64,000 nucleotides of DNA from Bacteroidota bacterium (GTDB taxonomy: Bacteria; Bacteroidota; Bacteroidia; UKL13-3): assembly GCA_027487835.1 (NCBI GenBank), contig JAIYCU010000033.1, forward strand, positions 109,195-173,194. The letters are read 5' to 3'. The notes under the pieces are model-generated. The model was not told the origin of the DNA. It saw nothing but the letters and a program-made list of their open reading frames with translations, and searched no databases. The position numbers were made by a program, and so were the translations under genes. This document shows, one piece after another, positions 27,801 through 37,900 of the stretch (position 1 is the first letter of the stretch; each line of letters starts with the position of its first letter).

Positions 27801-30800
27801 ACCATTTAATGGCATTATCTACACTGCTAGTGTAAATGGTTTAATGAATATTACAGGTAATACAGTTGACTCAATGGCCCTAGCTGCAACCACAAGTAAT
27901 ACAATTACTAGAGGTATAACTGTAGACCAAACAGGTGCTCTTATGACTTTAAATGTAAGCAACAATATTGTTAAAAATATTTGGAGTACTTCAAATTCAA
28001 CTGGAATTCAAAATAACTCTTCAACCATTGGACTTAATATTAGTTCAATTGGAGCTATCAATGGAAATTATGCTAGTAATATCGTTCATAGTATAGAAGC
28101 GATACCAAGCAATACTTCAGCTTCTATATCAGTTATGGGAATGTTGATGAATACAAGTGTAAGTTTGGTAGGAAATAATACCCAAACTTCACGTAATTTT
28201 ATTCATAGTTTAAATATAGTGGGTACTGGTATTCCATTGATGACTGGATTATACAATATGAACGGTTTCAATACCATTACTAACAATATGGTTAGAGTTG
28301 GTATTGACCAAACAGGCGCTACTTTTACAAACTCACCTTTAGTGCGTGGTATCTGGCATCAAAATGCTACACAAAGTAATTATTGGCACAATACAGTTTT
28401 AGTTGGCGGAGCTCCTGCAGTAGGTTCAATACCTACCGTTGCTTTTGAGGTTTCTTCAACAACAACAATTGGGCAGACCTTAAACGTTCAAAACAATATT
28501 TTTGCCAATATGGTAAGCAATGGCGCTGCCGCAAGTGGTTTAAATATTGGAGTGCGTTACCAAGATTCGTCTCGTGTTAATAGTAATCATAATATTATTC
28601 ATACACCTGGAACAGGAAATATTGCAGGTGTTATTAACCTGTTCTCTAGCGTATATCCTCTTTTAGGTGGAGATAGCTTAAGTTTTAAAGCTAGAACTCG
28701 TTTGGACTTAGCCTCTTCAAGTGCTGACCCGAATTTTGTTTCAAATGCCTTTGGCACTGCCGCAGTTGCTACACTTTCTTTACAGAATAGTAATCCTGCA
28801 GAGCGCAGTGGTGATGCATCAGTTACTGTAACAACCGACTTTTTTGGTAATAGTAGAAACACCAATACCCCGTCTGATGTGGGTGCACATGCGGGTAATT
28901 TTTCTCAAACTCCAGATGCCTTCCCTCCAATGATTACTTATTCAAACTTTACCAATGCGGGTTCTATAACTGGTACAAGGGTATTGTCTAATGTGGTAAT
29001 CACTGATAACAATGGAATCCCAATGACGGGTGCTAATCGTCCAAGAATCTATTATTCTCGTGACCTGAGCACTTGGTATAGCGCTGGTGCAACTACTTTA
29101 ACTGGTACAGCTACCAATGCAACTGCAAGTTTTACTATCGATTACCTTAATTTTTCACCTGCTTTAAGTTCAACAGATTCTGTATTTTACTTTGTTGTTG
29201 CACAAGATTTAGCAGGAAATTTGATGTCTAATGCTCCATTAGCTGTAGGATTTGATGTCAATTCTTTAACTCAGTTCCCGCGTAATGCACCATACTATAA
29301 GTTTTTACCTTCGATACCTGCTAATACTGTTATTCCTGTGGGTGTTGGTCAAACGTATGCAAGTCTTACCAATGTCGGTGGTCTATTTGAATTCTTAAAT
29401 AGCAGAGCAATTGCTGGTAATATTTTTGTAGAGATCACTTCAGACCTAAATAACGAAACTGGTGCTGTTGTGCTTAATCAGGTTGCAGAAGACGGTCCTG
29501 GTGCTGGTACTTTCTCAGTAACAATTCGTCCGAATGCAGCTACTACCACTCCTAGATTAATTGAAGGTAACTATTTAAATACAGCTGTTTTCAACGGATT
29601 AATTACCCTTATTGGTGCCAATCGTATTAAAATTACGGGTGTTCCTGCTGGAGGTAATAACACTCAGAGGTTATTGCGTATCAGAAATACTGCAGCGACT
29701 GGTGCTTACGTAGCTGGTTCTGGTAATTCTGTAATTACTATTAGTAGTGCAACTGGTGTTGCAATTCGAAATTGCATCATCGAAGGAGGAAATGCAAGCA
29801 CGACCGGTGGTAACATAGAATTAAGGGTAGGATTAAATAACTTGTTTACTACAACGCCTTGTTCTTTTGATACTATTGATAATAATATTATTACCCATAA
29901 TACCGCTTCTACACAACCAAATGGCGGTATTCCGGCTTTACCTGGACTCTACTCATTTGGTAATCCAAATGTTTACAACAATAATATTGTGTTTAACAAT
30001 AACTTAGTAAGTAATTACGCAGTTGCAGGCATTGGCATTGTTGGTAATAATGGAGATAACTTCCAGATTACAAATAATAGCATCTTTTACGACCAACCTA
30101 TTTACGCCGCTATTGCCCAACAAGGAATTGTTTTCCTTCCTGGTGCTTTCTCAAATGGTAATACCATTAGTGGCAACATTATAGGTGGTACCCAGCCAAA
30201 TGCTGGCGGAGCCCAATATTCATATCCATTACCTTTTGGTTATACGGGTATAAGAACAAATGTTGGTAACGGTGCCCCAACAACTATTTCTAACAATATT
30301 GTAAGAAATATAGCATTTACTAACCCTACATCTTTCGGTCAGTTTGCTGGTATCAGTGCCCAAGCTGGAAATACTGAAATTACCAATAATGTTATTGGAG
30401 ACCCTAATAATAACAGCAGTATCATCTGGTCTCAACAAAGTACATTTTTTGGCATTTGGTATTCTGGAACCAACACAGTTAACATTAACAACAATGCTGT
30501 TCAAGGTTGTTGGTTAAATACAGCTAATGTTTTTCCTCAGTTTTTTGGAATTTACGTTTCAAATGGAACAATTGGTACCATTAACAATAATACCGTTGGT
30601 CATGCTACTAATGCCAATAGTATTAGGCTAGAAGGAATTACAGCAAATTATGGTATTTATGTTACTACCAATAGTGCCTATACACCTAATTACACTGTAA
30701 ATGGCAATACCATTGGAAACATGACTGCATCGGGAGTAGCAACAGGTACTAATTTGTATGGAATGTTTTTAATAAACAGTGCCCAACCTACTGTAACCAA

Positions 30801-33800
30801 CAATACGATTGTTAACTTGCAAAGCGCTGGTGTAAACACAGCTACCACAGGTGTTGCAAGTGGTATTTTAATACAATTAAATACAAATGCAATTCCTACT
30901 ATCGCTAATAATACTATTAGTGCAATTAGAGGTACAAATACAGGATCCGCTCCAACAGTAGTTAATGGAATATTTCTTAATCAGGGTCAAAATGCAGAGT
31001 TTAGAAACAATCGAATTTTTGATATAACAAATGCTTCTTCAAGTACCAGTTTGAACCCAGCTCCTGTTGCTGCAGGTATTCAGTTAGCAAATATTTCTAT
31101 TAGCACGAATTTGTATAATAATCAGATTTCATTAGGTTCATCAGTAAATAATAATATTCAGTTAAATGGTATCTGGGTAAATACTAACAACTCAGGTGTA
31201 GTGGTTAATGCTATTAATAACTCAATTTTAATTGAGGGTACTGCCGGAGCAGGAAGTCAAAATACTTATGCATTTTTGCGCGGTAACAATGCATTAACGG
31301 AGTTCTTTACCAATATTAACTTGAGAAATAACATTTTCGCTAACCGCAGAACTGGTGGTTCAGGAAATCATTTTGCAATTTCAAATCAAGCAAGTGCTGC
31401 AACAAACGCAACTTGGGGCCCTAATTCTAGTAACTACAATTTGCTTGTTTCTAGCAATCCAAATACAATGGGTCAATGGGGAAGTTTAAATACAGACATC
31501 AATACTTGGAGAAATTTGGCTACCTCAGATGTTCTTTCTTATTCCGTAACCTCTGGCGCCGGTCTTGGTCAGTTAAATTTAACCAACCTATTTGTTAATC
31601 CTGCAAATGGTAACCTTAACCTTAATCCATCGAATGCAGAGGTTTGGTATGCATTTGGTAAGGGTATTACTGGTAGTAGCGCTAATAACTTAAATTCTGA
31701 TTTTGCAGGAAATACGCGTAGCACATCTCAAGGTACTGCAACTACTATTGGTGCCTTCCATTTAACTACGGCCCCAACTGTATTGCCAGTTGCTGCAACT
31801 GCTAGTGCTGCTCCAACAGCAAATGGTACTTCTAGTTATACATTTGCTAGCAGACCAATAGCCAGTATTGCTTGGGGAGCTTCTGCACCAACTACTGCGG
31901 TGGTTTATGACTTTACAGGTGTTTCGCCGTCAAATCCTCCAACTGGAAATGCTTTTAATCGTTTCGTTCGTACAGATATTAGTGGGGGTACTTCTCCATA
32001 TAATTATGGCATAACGCTTAATTTCAATCCTGCTAATATTGGTGGCGTTAATAACAGTAATAACATAAGGGTAGCAACTGCAAGTACGGTTGCAGGTCCA
32101 TCATGGACTACTCATGCAACTACTACTTCGAATGCAAGCAACCTTAATGCAATTATTAATGGCTTAAGTTCTACAGGAACTGCAATTATGATCACAGGTA
32201 CTGAGTTATCTGCGCCACCTACAGTATTGCGCTTTAACCCTTCTTCTGCTCCTGTTGGCGCATCCGTTCAAATCATTGGCTCTCTTTTTACTGGTGCTAG
32301 TGCAGTGAGCTTTAATGGAACTTCACAGCCTGTATTTACAGTGGTTAATGATACTTTAATTACAACAACTGTTCCTATTGGTGCAACAACTGGTACTGTT
32401 AGTGTTACCAATCCTTTTGGTACAGCTTCAAGTGCATCTAACTTTATAGTAATTCCTAGTCCAACTATCACAAGCTTTAACCCTACTAGTGGGACTTTTG
32501 GTACTTTGGTAACGATTACAGGTACTGGTTTTACTTGGGCTGATACAACTAGGTTTAATGGTTTGTTGGCTAATTTTACAATTATAAATAACACTACAAT
32601 TACAGCAACAGTGCCAAATGGTGCTACTACTGGTACTATATCTGTTAGAAATCTAGCTGGTACTGCTGTAAGTTCTGGAACCTTTACTGTAATAGGTGTT
32701 CCAAGCATTAGCAGCTTTACACCAACATCTGGGCCTGCTGGAACTACAGTTACTATAACTGGTTCTAATTTTGAGTTTATTTCAAACGTTAGATTTAATG
32801 GAACCACTGCCTCGTATACGGTAGTAAATAACACAACAATTTCTGCTACAGTTCCTAGTGCAGCTACTACGGGTGTTATTTCGGTTCAAAACGGTTCAGG
32901 CATAGGAAGTAGTGCCACTAACTTTGTGGTTATTCAATTACCTACTATAAATTCATTTACGCCTTCTTCTGGTGGTATTGGTACTGTTGTTACAATAAGC
33001 GGTAGTAACTTTGCAAGCATAGATTCAGTTGAATTTGGGGGAGGTGTTAATGCATCCTTTGTAGTGAATAATAGTAATCAAATTACTGCAACAGTGGCCG
33101 CTGGCTCAGTTACTGGTGCAATTACAATTTATAGAAATGGAATCACTCCAGTTTCATCATCATCTGTGTTTACAGTTATTCCAGATTTAATAGTTTCTAC
33201 TGTGCAAGGAGTATCGGGTACCTTTAATAATATTACTGTTACTTCAACGGGTACTGCCAATTTAACTGGTTCTTTGTTTGCACTTGGAAATGTTGTAGTT
33301 CAAACAGGTGGCACGATGGATTTTGGTACAAATGCACTTCAAGGAAATGGTAACTTTACAGTTCAATCAGGTGGTCGTTTACTAATAGGATCTCCTAATG
33401 GTATTGCAGCTACTGGTGGACTTGTAGGTAACGTTGTAATGGGTGGAACAAGGACATATAGCACTGGTGGTCATTATACCTATAATGGACTAACAACTCA
33501 GAATACTGGTAATGCCTTAGCAACTGGTGTAGATACCTTAATTGTAAACAATAGCTTTGGTTTAATATTAAACAACAATATCACTGTTAACAATAGATTA
33601 GAGTTTGTTTCAGGTAATATTAATTTGGGCAATAATAATTTTACTATTGGTAATGCTTCTGCAACGTTTGTTGGAGCAGGAACCCTTGGATATGTTGTAA
33701 CCAATGGCACTGGATCAATGGTTCGTAATGTGCCTAATAATGCTGCAGTGTTATTATTCCCTGTAGGTTCAAGCTTATCTTATAATCCTGCTTCTATTAG

Positions 33801-34728
33801 TCAAGTAGCTGCGGGAACAGCAGATAATTTCTCTGTAAGAGTGATTAATGGTGTTTTCTCTGGTGGTTCAACTGGTTTGCCTTTTACTGCTAATGCAGTT
33901 AATCGCACTTGGATTATTAATGAGGCAGTTTCTGGCGGTTCTAATGCCACAGTTAACTTAACTTGGAATGACTCCCTTGAGTTATCAGGATTTACCCGCG
34001 CTCAATCTGCTGTTGCATTCTTTAATTCTGCAATTTCAAGTTGGGTAACTTCAACTTATGCTGCAGCAACTGGAGCAAATCCTTATAGTAGAAGTCGCAG
34101 CAATCTTACCTTGTTTAATAATACTGCTTTTAGCATTGGAGACAATATTGGAACCTTGCCAGTTGAGCTTGTTAGTTTCACAGGTAAACAATCTGCTAAT
34201 GATGTTGTATTAAAATGGACAACTGCAAACGAAACCAATAACAGTCATTTTGTGGTTGAAAGATCATTGGATGGCGAGACCTTTGAGGAAATAGATATGG
34301 TCAAAGGAAAAGGAAACATTAATAGTTTGGTTAACTATGTTTCAGTTGACAAAGAGGCAGCTTTAATGGGATTGAACACTATTTACTATCGTTTGAAACA
34401 AGTTGATTTTGATGGCAAGTTTGAATTCCATGGTCCTGTTGTAATAAATTTAGATAATCCTACTGAAAACTTGAGTATGGAGGTTTATCCTAATCCTTTT
34501 AATAATTCAGTTAACCTTGAATTCAATGAAGCAAATCCAGGAATTGCTCAGGTTGTATTTATGGATTTACAAGGAAGAATTGTAAAATCAATAGAACTAG
34601 ATATTATTAAAGGTTATGGCAACTATCAAGTAGATGGACTAGATACCTTGAAAGATGGTATTTACTTAATTCAAGTTAGCTTAAATGGCACCTTGAACAC
34701 GAAAAAATTAATTAAGTCTTTTAACTAA
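21877..34728 (+). CDS. Giant T9SS surface protein 2 (beta-helix and IPT/TIG repeats)
   Basis: 4283 residues, the largest gene here. A signal peptide (FLLLLFFSFVGRAQ, to about residue 33) is followed by a choice-of-anchor-J-like domain and one BNR-associated module (near 215-370) like those of giant protein 1. Three very long right-handed beta-helix modules begin near residues 370, 1483 and 2483, each full of Asn-ladder turns (NNNISNL, NNTITNL). Linker domains between them read PxDIGADAANF ... DSIAPAI and PSDVGAHAGNF ... DAFPPMI. Then come four IPT/TIG domains (about 3447-3770; SFNPTSGTFGTLVTITGTGF type), a filamentous segment, a fibronectin-like block and a type A sorting domain (VYPNPFNNS). 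It is likely a long surface fibre or adhesin. Beta-helices can also be polysaccharide lyases, but no catalytic residues are evident. Confidence 0.94.
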   Translation: MIQFYTLNARARAFSRLAVFLLLLFFSFVGRAQVLMQNNFDTIAAPLGTGWVNQVDAGTMQWARTTTSSFSAPYTGGPYAGSGMAFYDSYNQNVPGVCWLISPSVSTASLTPGNGLVVSFWALRHTSSANSTEMRMSVWVNTTNNRNTAVPLDSVYAHNTRYPITTVNGAWVNYTYAIPASFASSPNLHFFFRANTDFWNNFFMDEITVAGVSNMSYNTTLVAQPFTTGVGLGSVNNPMVRVAVATAGLANPLNIGNLTFSTTGTNNLSGISNAKCYFTGSNPNFSTATQYGSTVNSPSGSFQFNGNLPIQGTFATGDTSYFWLTYDIASNASFPTTFNAALTSITVGGTARTPVPTTNPGAGRDLAPPMSGSYLVGTSAPSSYPTLTAAFVDLSSRGVNGNVFLELIDSFYTIGTGESFPITLGNVIGAGPNTTITIKPAVGANPYIFTDNTNSVLDFVGSRWVRIDGRQLPTDTNQSLTIENRSLAANSVVIHIRQDARQFIVRNTLIRGANNSTNYFTFPVPGLLRVGGTTNPFGSGNDSITVRANRFSRVGIARYGCAVVFDGQSLTAQNDWGTIDSNEILGYSMIGVHISNLNSGNGRLFNISRNSFFDTISILPAPVGQTFFPYSAVYFNAGNANSFGNQIVDNWIGGTSARMASVAGAPRQLVNHNTTQYIIWYSGSATTAGANVSRNKVGNMWYAGGNPFTYAFYTGGGFVDIEDNVFGHATDTNNIRFDNITGGNWFSMYLFHNTNTNIRRNLMANMSNYANVSFQIGGMYYGGNSNGLCNIDSNVFRSIYTRSNNTGTPQFSAFTAIGLANSTPTQNVRWNQIGGPNLSDSISVWSGITTYVPFFNITASTPVNSTLYGIYTSGAISNISNNYIGNLFSNSNRPHSGVTSAAICGIGLASATNGQLVTNNTIKDFYQRTWSGTAFTGSATGIVGILSGSGAATINNNNISNLFTWGSNNANLGPFSSVNGIAVSSTNIHTVSNNTITNLANYWNVASTTNMNGIGLSVSNNNTVTNNTIRDLSSYSNSAAAAISGIYNAAGSANQVINNNNISNLISRDSLNSNPRLVGIFFTASTLIAGNSSSCSGNRISGLVHTYPTVGLPTAAQQFGIYVQQGTGVFANNMIRLGRDTSGIQLARCIVYRGISLIAPLSAASRIYHNNILIDAAPDYGSAGAPDPSSSGIQISGNPIAPGLIDVKNNIVVNNTTNAGTAGMNHYGYILGTSNVNFDHNFDLVSVPSNSNSFVVRFNNTDYATLGAYRLASSRGANIGLSPINFVNGTGGSSTVDLHLSSPNTAEGSGDTSLTAFVNVDFDGTSRAGLTPTDIGADAANFTLSGDSIAPAIYVTPLTNASSTANRVINGVVFDGAAIPQGANAPRVYFAKGLAGAWFSTPGVLTSGTNRNGTYAFTIDHAAIGGITIGDTVRYFFVAQDSTRGNVSTAPSGITASNVLSVVPPLVLGQTFSYRFNDPIPSVVYVPLAVAGFTNYPTLTGPGGAFEAINNSVLNGNTTIIINDNVTEPAAVVLNKWLENGAGNYSLTIRPDGSIQRVLGGFSANFLLRFNNVSNLKVLGWAINGALTDTNLSIVNTSTGAGAIQFLEGGSSDTLRNLVLRGRNSSTSTLTGGLVNINPNTINNSFSNFNMENCYLAHELASTLPAVGLMAAGTSPRLVTNIGIRGNSFANFTSRGIQFNTGTGNNIFIQNNHFFYNATPAFTSTAYNAIDLIPNAGSDGNVISGNFIGGSEMKAAGTPWNVSSLLTTNLINVSSGIVTGTNILGNVIQNFNFTNAGIYTVTGINVLGTASIYSILNNRIGSTNPALSINTIGNNIFQGINTSNTGNLTVLNDTIINISIIPVAVGTSARITAINSINGTSNVVNISNNVINRLFANSSNTGSTSLASIVGIASTNGTLNQTINNNNISTLVGLANNFGYAIHGIIQTGGAGTIANNNVYGLLSRSNNAGTTTLSPFNGIIYTASVNGLMNITGNTVDSMALAATTSNTITRGITVDQTGALMTLNVSNNIVKNIWSTSNSTGIQNNSSTIGLNISSIGAINGNYASNIVHSIEAIPSNTSASISVMGMLMNTSVSLVGNNTQTSRNFIHSLNIVGTGIPLMTGLYNMNGFNTITNNMVRVGIDQTGATFTNSPLVRGIWHQNATQSNYWHNTVLVGGAPAVGSIPTVAFEVSSTTTIGQTLNVQNNIFANMVSNGAAASGLNIGVRYQDSSRVNSNHNIIHTPGTGNIAGVINLFSSVYPLLGGDSLSFKARTRLDLASSSADPNFVSNAFGTAAVATLSLQNSNPAERSGDASVTVTTDFFGNSRNTNTPSDVGAHAGNFSQTPDAFPPMITYSNFTNAGSITGTRVLSNVVITDNNGIPMTGANRPRIYYSRDLSTWYSAGATTLTGTATNATASFTIDYLNFSPALSSTDSVFYFVVAQDLAGNLMSNAPLAVGFDVNSLTQFPRNAPYYKFLPSIPANTVIPVGVGQTYASLTNVGGLFEFLNSRAIAGNIFVEITSDLNNETGAVVLNQVAEDGPGAGTFSVTIRPNAATTTPRLIEGNYLNTAVFNGLITLIGANRIKITGVPAGGNNTQRLLRIRNTAATGAYVAGSGNSVITISSATGVAIRNCIIEGGNASTTGGNIELRVGLNNLFTTTPCSFDTIDNNIITHNTASTQPNGGIPALPGLYSFGNPNVYNNNIVFNNNLVSNYAVAGIGIVGNNGDNFQITNNSIFYDQPIYAAIAQQGIVFLPGAFSNGNTISGNIIGGTQPNAGGAQYSYPLPFGYTGIRTNVGNGAPTTISNNIVRNIAFTNPTSFGQFAGISAQAGNTEITNNVIGDPNNNSSIIWSQQSTFFGIWYSGTNTVNINNNAVQGCWLNTANVFPQFFGIYVSNGTIGTINNNTVGHATNANSIRLEGITANYGIYVTTNSAYTPNYTVNGNTIGNMTASGVATGTNLYGMFLINSAQPTVTNNTIVNLQSAGVNTATTGVASGILIQLNTNAIPTIANNTISAIRGTNTGSAPTVVNGIFLNQGQNAEFRNNRIFDITNASSSTSLNPAPVAAGIQLANISISTNLYNNQISLGSSVNNNIQLNGIWVNTNNSGVVVNAINNSILIEGTAGAGSQNTYAFLRGNNALTEFFTNINLRNNIFANRRTGGSGNHFAISNQASAATNATWGPNSSNYNLLVSSNPNTMGQWGSLNTDINTWRNLATSDVLSYSVTSGAGLGQLNLTNLFVNPANGNLNLNPSNAEVWYAFGKGITGSSANNLNSDFAGNTRSTSQGTATTIGAFHLTTAPTVLPVAATASAAPTANGTSSYTFASRPIASIAWGASAPTTAVVYDFTGVSPSNPPTGNAFNRFVRTDISGGTSPYNYGITLNFNPANIGGVNNSNNIRVATASTVAGPSWTTHATTTSNASNLNAIINGLSSTGTAIMITGTELSAPPTVLRFNPSSAPVGASVQIIGSLFTGASAVSFNGTSQPVFTVVNDTLITTTVPIGATTGTVSVTNPFGTASSASNFIVIPSPTITSFNPTSGTFGTLVTITGTGFTWADTTRFNGLLANFTIINNTTITATVPNGATTGTISVRNLAGTAVSSGTFTVIGVPSISSFTPTSGPAGTTVTITGSNFEFISNVRFNGTTASYTVVNNTTISATVPSAATTGVISVQNGSGIGSSATNFVVIQLPTINSFTPSSGGIGTVVTISGSNFASIDSVEFGGGVNASFVVNNSNQITATVAAGSVTGAITIYRNGITPVSSSSVFTVIPDLIVSTVQGVSGTFNNITVTSTGTANLTGSLFALGNVVVQTGGTMDFGTNALQGNGNFTVQSGGRLLIGSPNGIAATGGLVGNVVMGGTRTYSTGGHYTYNGLTTQNTGNALATGVDTLIVNNSFGLILNNNITVNNRLEFVSGNINLGNNNFTIGNASATFVGAGTLGYVVTNGTGSMVRNVPNNAAVLLFPVGSSLSYNPASISQVAAGTADNFSVRVINGVFSGGSTGLPFTANAVNRTWIINEAVSGGSNATVNLTWNDSLELSGFTRAQSAVAFFNSAISSWVTSTYAAATGANPYSRSRSNLTLFNNTAFSIGDNIGTLPVELVSFTGKQSANDVVLKWTTANETNNSHFVVERSLDGETFEEIDMVKGKGNINSLVNYVSVDKEAALMGLNTIYYRLKQVDFDGKFEFHGPVVINLDNPTENLSMEVYPNPFNNSVNLEFNEANPGIAQVVFMDLQGRIVKSIELDIIKGYGNYQVDGLDTLKDGIYLIQVSLNGTLNTKKLIKSFN
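22984..31770 (+). repeat. Three beta-helix super-modules of about 3 kb in giant protein 2
   Basis: Module starts are recognisable near 22984 (GSYLVGTSAPSSYPTLTAAF), 26323 (VVYVPLAVAGFTNYPTLTG) and 29323 (TVIPVGVGQTYASLTNVGG). Each is followed by a VxLExxxDSF/NDNVTEPAAVVLN/SDLNNETGAVVLN strand and then dozens of NN-turn coils. The first two end in similar linker domains near 25800-26280 and 28800-29270. The repeats are diverged and of unequal length (about 3.3, 3.0 and 2.4 kb). Confidence 0.75.
32218..33184 (+). repeat. Four tandem IPT/TIG domains in giant protein 2
   Basis: Four Ig-like IPT/TIG copies of about 80 residues follow one another. Each has (S/R)FxPxSGxxGTxVTIxGxxF, a middle xFNGxxAxFTxVNNTTIxATVP, and T(G)xISVxNxxGxxxSxxxFxVI. 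The second and third copies are the most alike. Confidence 0.88.
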
Positions 34729-34752
34729 GCTTAAGTATTTTTACTTTTTGAT

Positions 34753-34786
34753 AAAAAAGGGGCGGCCAATTGGCTGCCCCTTTTTT
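34753..34786. terminator. Intrinsic terminator after giant protein 2
   Basis: GGGGCGGCC and GGCTGCCCC form a 9-bp stem (one G-T pair) around AATT. It is flanked by six A's on the left and six T's on the right, about 25 bases after the stop. The symmetric A and T tracts allow use from either side. Confidence 0.9.
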
Positions 34787-34911
34787 ATGTTATAATTATT
34801 TAACCATCAAATAATGAGTTACATATGTTTTATCAAACCTGTTTTTGTAATATTTTTACTTCTTTAAAAATATTTATTTAACTTCCAACCCAAAACTAAA
34901 TCCTAAAATAT

Positions 34912-37900
34912 ATGTTAAACTTTTCCTCGCAACGTTTTCGAATCAATTGGTTCAAGCCAATCTTTTCGTTTATGGCCATCTTATTTATGGCTACGGGACT
35001 AAATGCCCAAGTGAACGTGGCGCCTTTAGCCACTGCCTCCGCTGCACCTGCTTGTAATACAGGCGCGTGCACTACCCTTAATGACTTGAATTTTGGTACT
35101 TGTGGTGCTCAGCAAATGTGGATTACATCTGCCGCCTCAAATCCTGGTTCAGCTGTTAATATTACCTTTGTGTGGCCTTCTGTACAAGTAGTTAATAAGG
35201 TAACTATTCATGCTGGCGAAAGTGGAAATAGATTTTTAACAGGTGGAACTATTCAAGTTTGGAATGGTACTGCTTGGATTAATCATCAAACTTTTACACA
35301 AGCAACAGGTGTATGTTCTTATGATATTAATATGAATACTGTTGCCACTAATCAATTGCGTATCGTTGATATGACAGTAGGTGGTACACAATCTTCAAAT
35401 GTTAATTTCCGTGAAATACAAGTTTGGCAAGGATCTTTATCTGGAAATGATGTTGGTATTTCAAGTATTGACTCTGTTGGTACTGTTTGCTCAACTACTC
35501 CAATTCCTGTTTATGCAACAATTGCTAATTATGGAACTAACCAAGTAACTTCAGCTAATGTTTTATGGAGCGTAAATGGCGCTTTGCAATCTTCTATTCC
35601 TTTTACTGGCACTTTAGATACCCTTGGTGGTGCAGGTTCAAGTAGAGCTTCTATTCTTTTAGGTACTTACGGTTTTTCTTCTACAGCATCTGTTATTAAA
35701 GCCTGGACTAGCCAGCCAAATAGCACTGCAGATACCATTAAAATTAATGATACCTCTTCTGTTTCCAAATCTACGGCTATGGCCGCTGGTACTTATACAA
35801 TTGGTGGCGCAAGCCCGAATTTCCCTAGTTTTACTGCTGCTAGAAATGCTTTATATGCACGTGGTGTTTGTGGACCTGTTATATTTTTAGTAGCGGATGG
35901 TGTTTACAATGAACAAATTGATTTTACAGGACCAATTTCTGGTGTAAATGATATAAACACGGTTACCTTTAAAGGTAATAGCAGAGCAAATACAATTATC
36001 AATTTTGCCTCAACCAATGCGGCACAAAGACACACTGTACTTTTTGCTACCAATGCTAGGTTTATAACCTTTAGAGATATGACCATTCGTGGTAATGGTA
36101 ATTTTGCTGGTGACTTTGCATTTCCTGTAATTATTAATTCTGGCTCACGTAGCATTAGAATTGCTAATTGTAATATTTTAATTGTAGGTGCAAATTCATT
36201 ATCGGGTACAACTAATTATATTCCTGTTTTATTAGGTGGAACTTCCGCTTCTTATTCTTCTGGTAGCAGAGTGGATAGTATAGAAGTAGATACTTGTTTA
36301 ATTAGCAGAGGATATTTTGGTGTGGTTAATTATGGTATTTCTGGAAATTTAGGTTTAAACAATAAGTTTAGAGGGAATACTTTTAATGAGAACTATTATT
36401 ATGGTTACTATGGCGTAAACAATGGTAATTTAACACTCGAGAATAACGAGTTTAATTTGCAAACTGCCACAACAGGTATCGTACCTATTTATGTATCAAG
36501 CGCTACTGCTCCAGCCCTTTATCCTCATAGAATTATTGGAAATAAGATGATTACTTTTGGCTCTTATGCTATGGGCTTGTTTTCAGTGGTTAATCAGGCT
36601 GGTGCTAAAGGTTTAATGGCTAATAATGTTATAGGTGGCAATCAACTTAGCAATACAGGTTATGGTATTTATATGTCTAGTTGCACAAACTTTATGATGT
36701 ATCATAATTCAATAAATATGAATATTGCTGGTTCAACACTTACCCAGTATGCCGGAATATTTATTACTTCTGGTTCAGGAAATAGTATCATTAATAATAA
36801 TTTAGCCAGAACTGCAAGTGGCTTAGGTATGCCTTTGTATTTATCTTCAAGCATTGTTAGTGATACTTGTAATTATAACAATTACTTTAAAGTTGATACA
36901 ATAAGTGGATTAATCTTTAAAGGGGGTAATTATTTTCCTTCGACTTACAGAGGTGCTTTAGGACAAGACAGCTTCTCAGTAAATAATACGCCTGGATTTT
37001 TAAGTCCAACCAACTTAAATATTAACGTTCCTTGTAATAAAGGTATCGCATTGGCTGTAGTTCCAAATGATGTTAATGGCTTGGCAAGATCAATTACAGC
37101 GCCGAACATGGGTGCTTTTGAAATGCTTGCTTTAAACAATAATATTGGTGTTGAGCGTATTTTGGCGCCAACGGCTACAACTTTTACCATTGGCAGTAAT
37201 GATGTTTGGGCTTTAGTTAGAAATACTGGTGTAAACACCGTTTCTAGTTTTGACATTGCTTATAATAATAATGGTGGAACACCAGTGACTCAGAGTATAA
37301 CTACTACACTTGCTGCATGTGATACCATTAGTGTTTTATTTACAGGTTTGAACCAAGTTATGCTTGGATCAAGCAATAAATTAAAAGTTTATACTAGCAG
37401 TCCAAATGCTAGTTTAGACTCTTTCCCTGCAAATGATACGTTAGTTGCAGACCTATATGCACCGCTAAGTGGTAATTACACAATTGGTGGTAGTACTGCA
37501 AATTTTGCAAATTTTACAGCCGCTGTTGGTGCGTTAAAAGGTTCTGGTATAGCTGGACATGTTACTTTTACAGTTAATCCAGGTACATATAATGAGTTTG
37601 TTAACTTAGATGGTACAATTTTAGGCTTACATGATACGGCTAGAATTGTATTCCAAGGTGTAAATAAAAACACTGTAATTGTTGAAGCCAATCGTGGTTC
37701 AGCTCCTGTTGTAGGGATTTTTGGTCATAGGTATATTACTTTCAGAGATATGACCATTAGAAATAATTCTGCCTCAGGTACAGGTTTTGCTGTAGTTGGT
37801 AATACTACAAATAATGCCGGAACTGGTTGTGGAATCATTAATTGTGTTGTTGATTTGCCAAACGTAACTACAGGTACAGCTTATGGAATTCTATTTACTG

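Noticed and set aside
32268..32834. Long antisense open frame (188 codons) opposite the IPT repeats of giant protein 2, and similar antisense frames along all three giants
   Set aside because: They follow the repeat structure and low stop density of the Thr/Ser/Asn/Val-rich sense strand, have no promoter, and read as low-complexity hydrophobic sequence.
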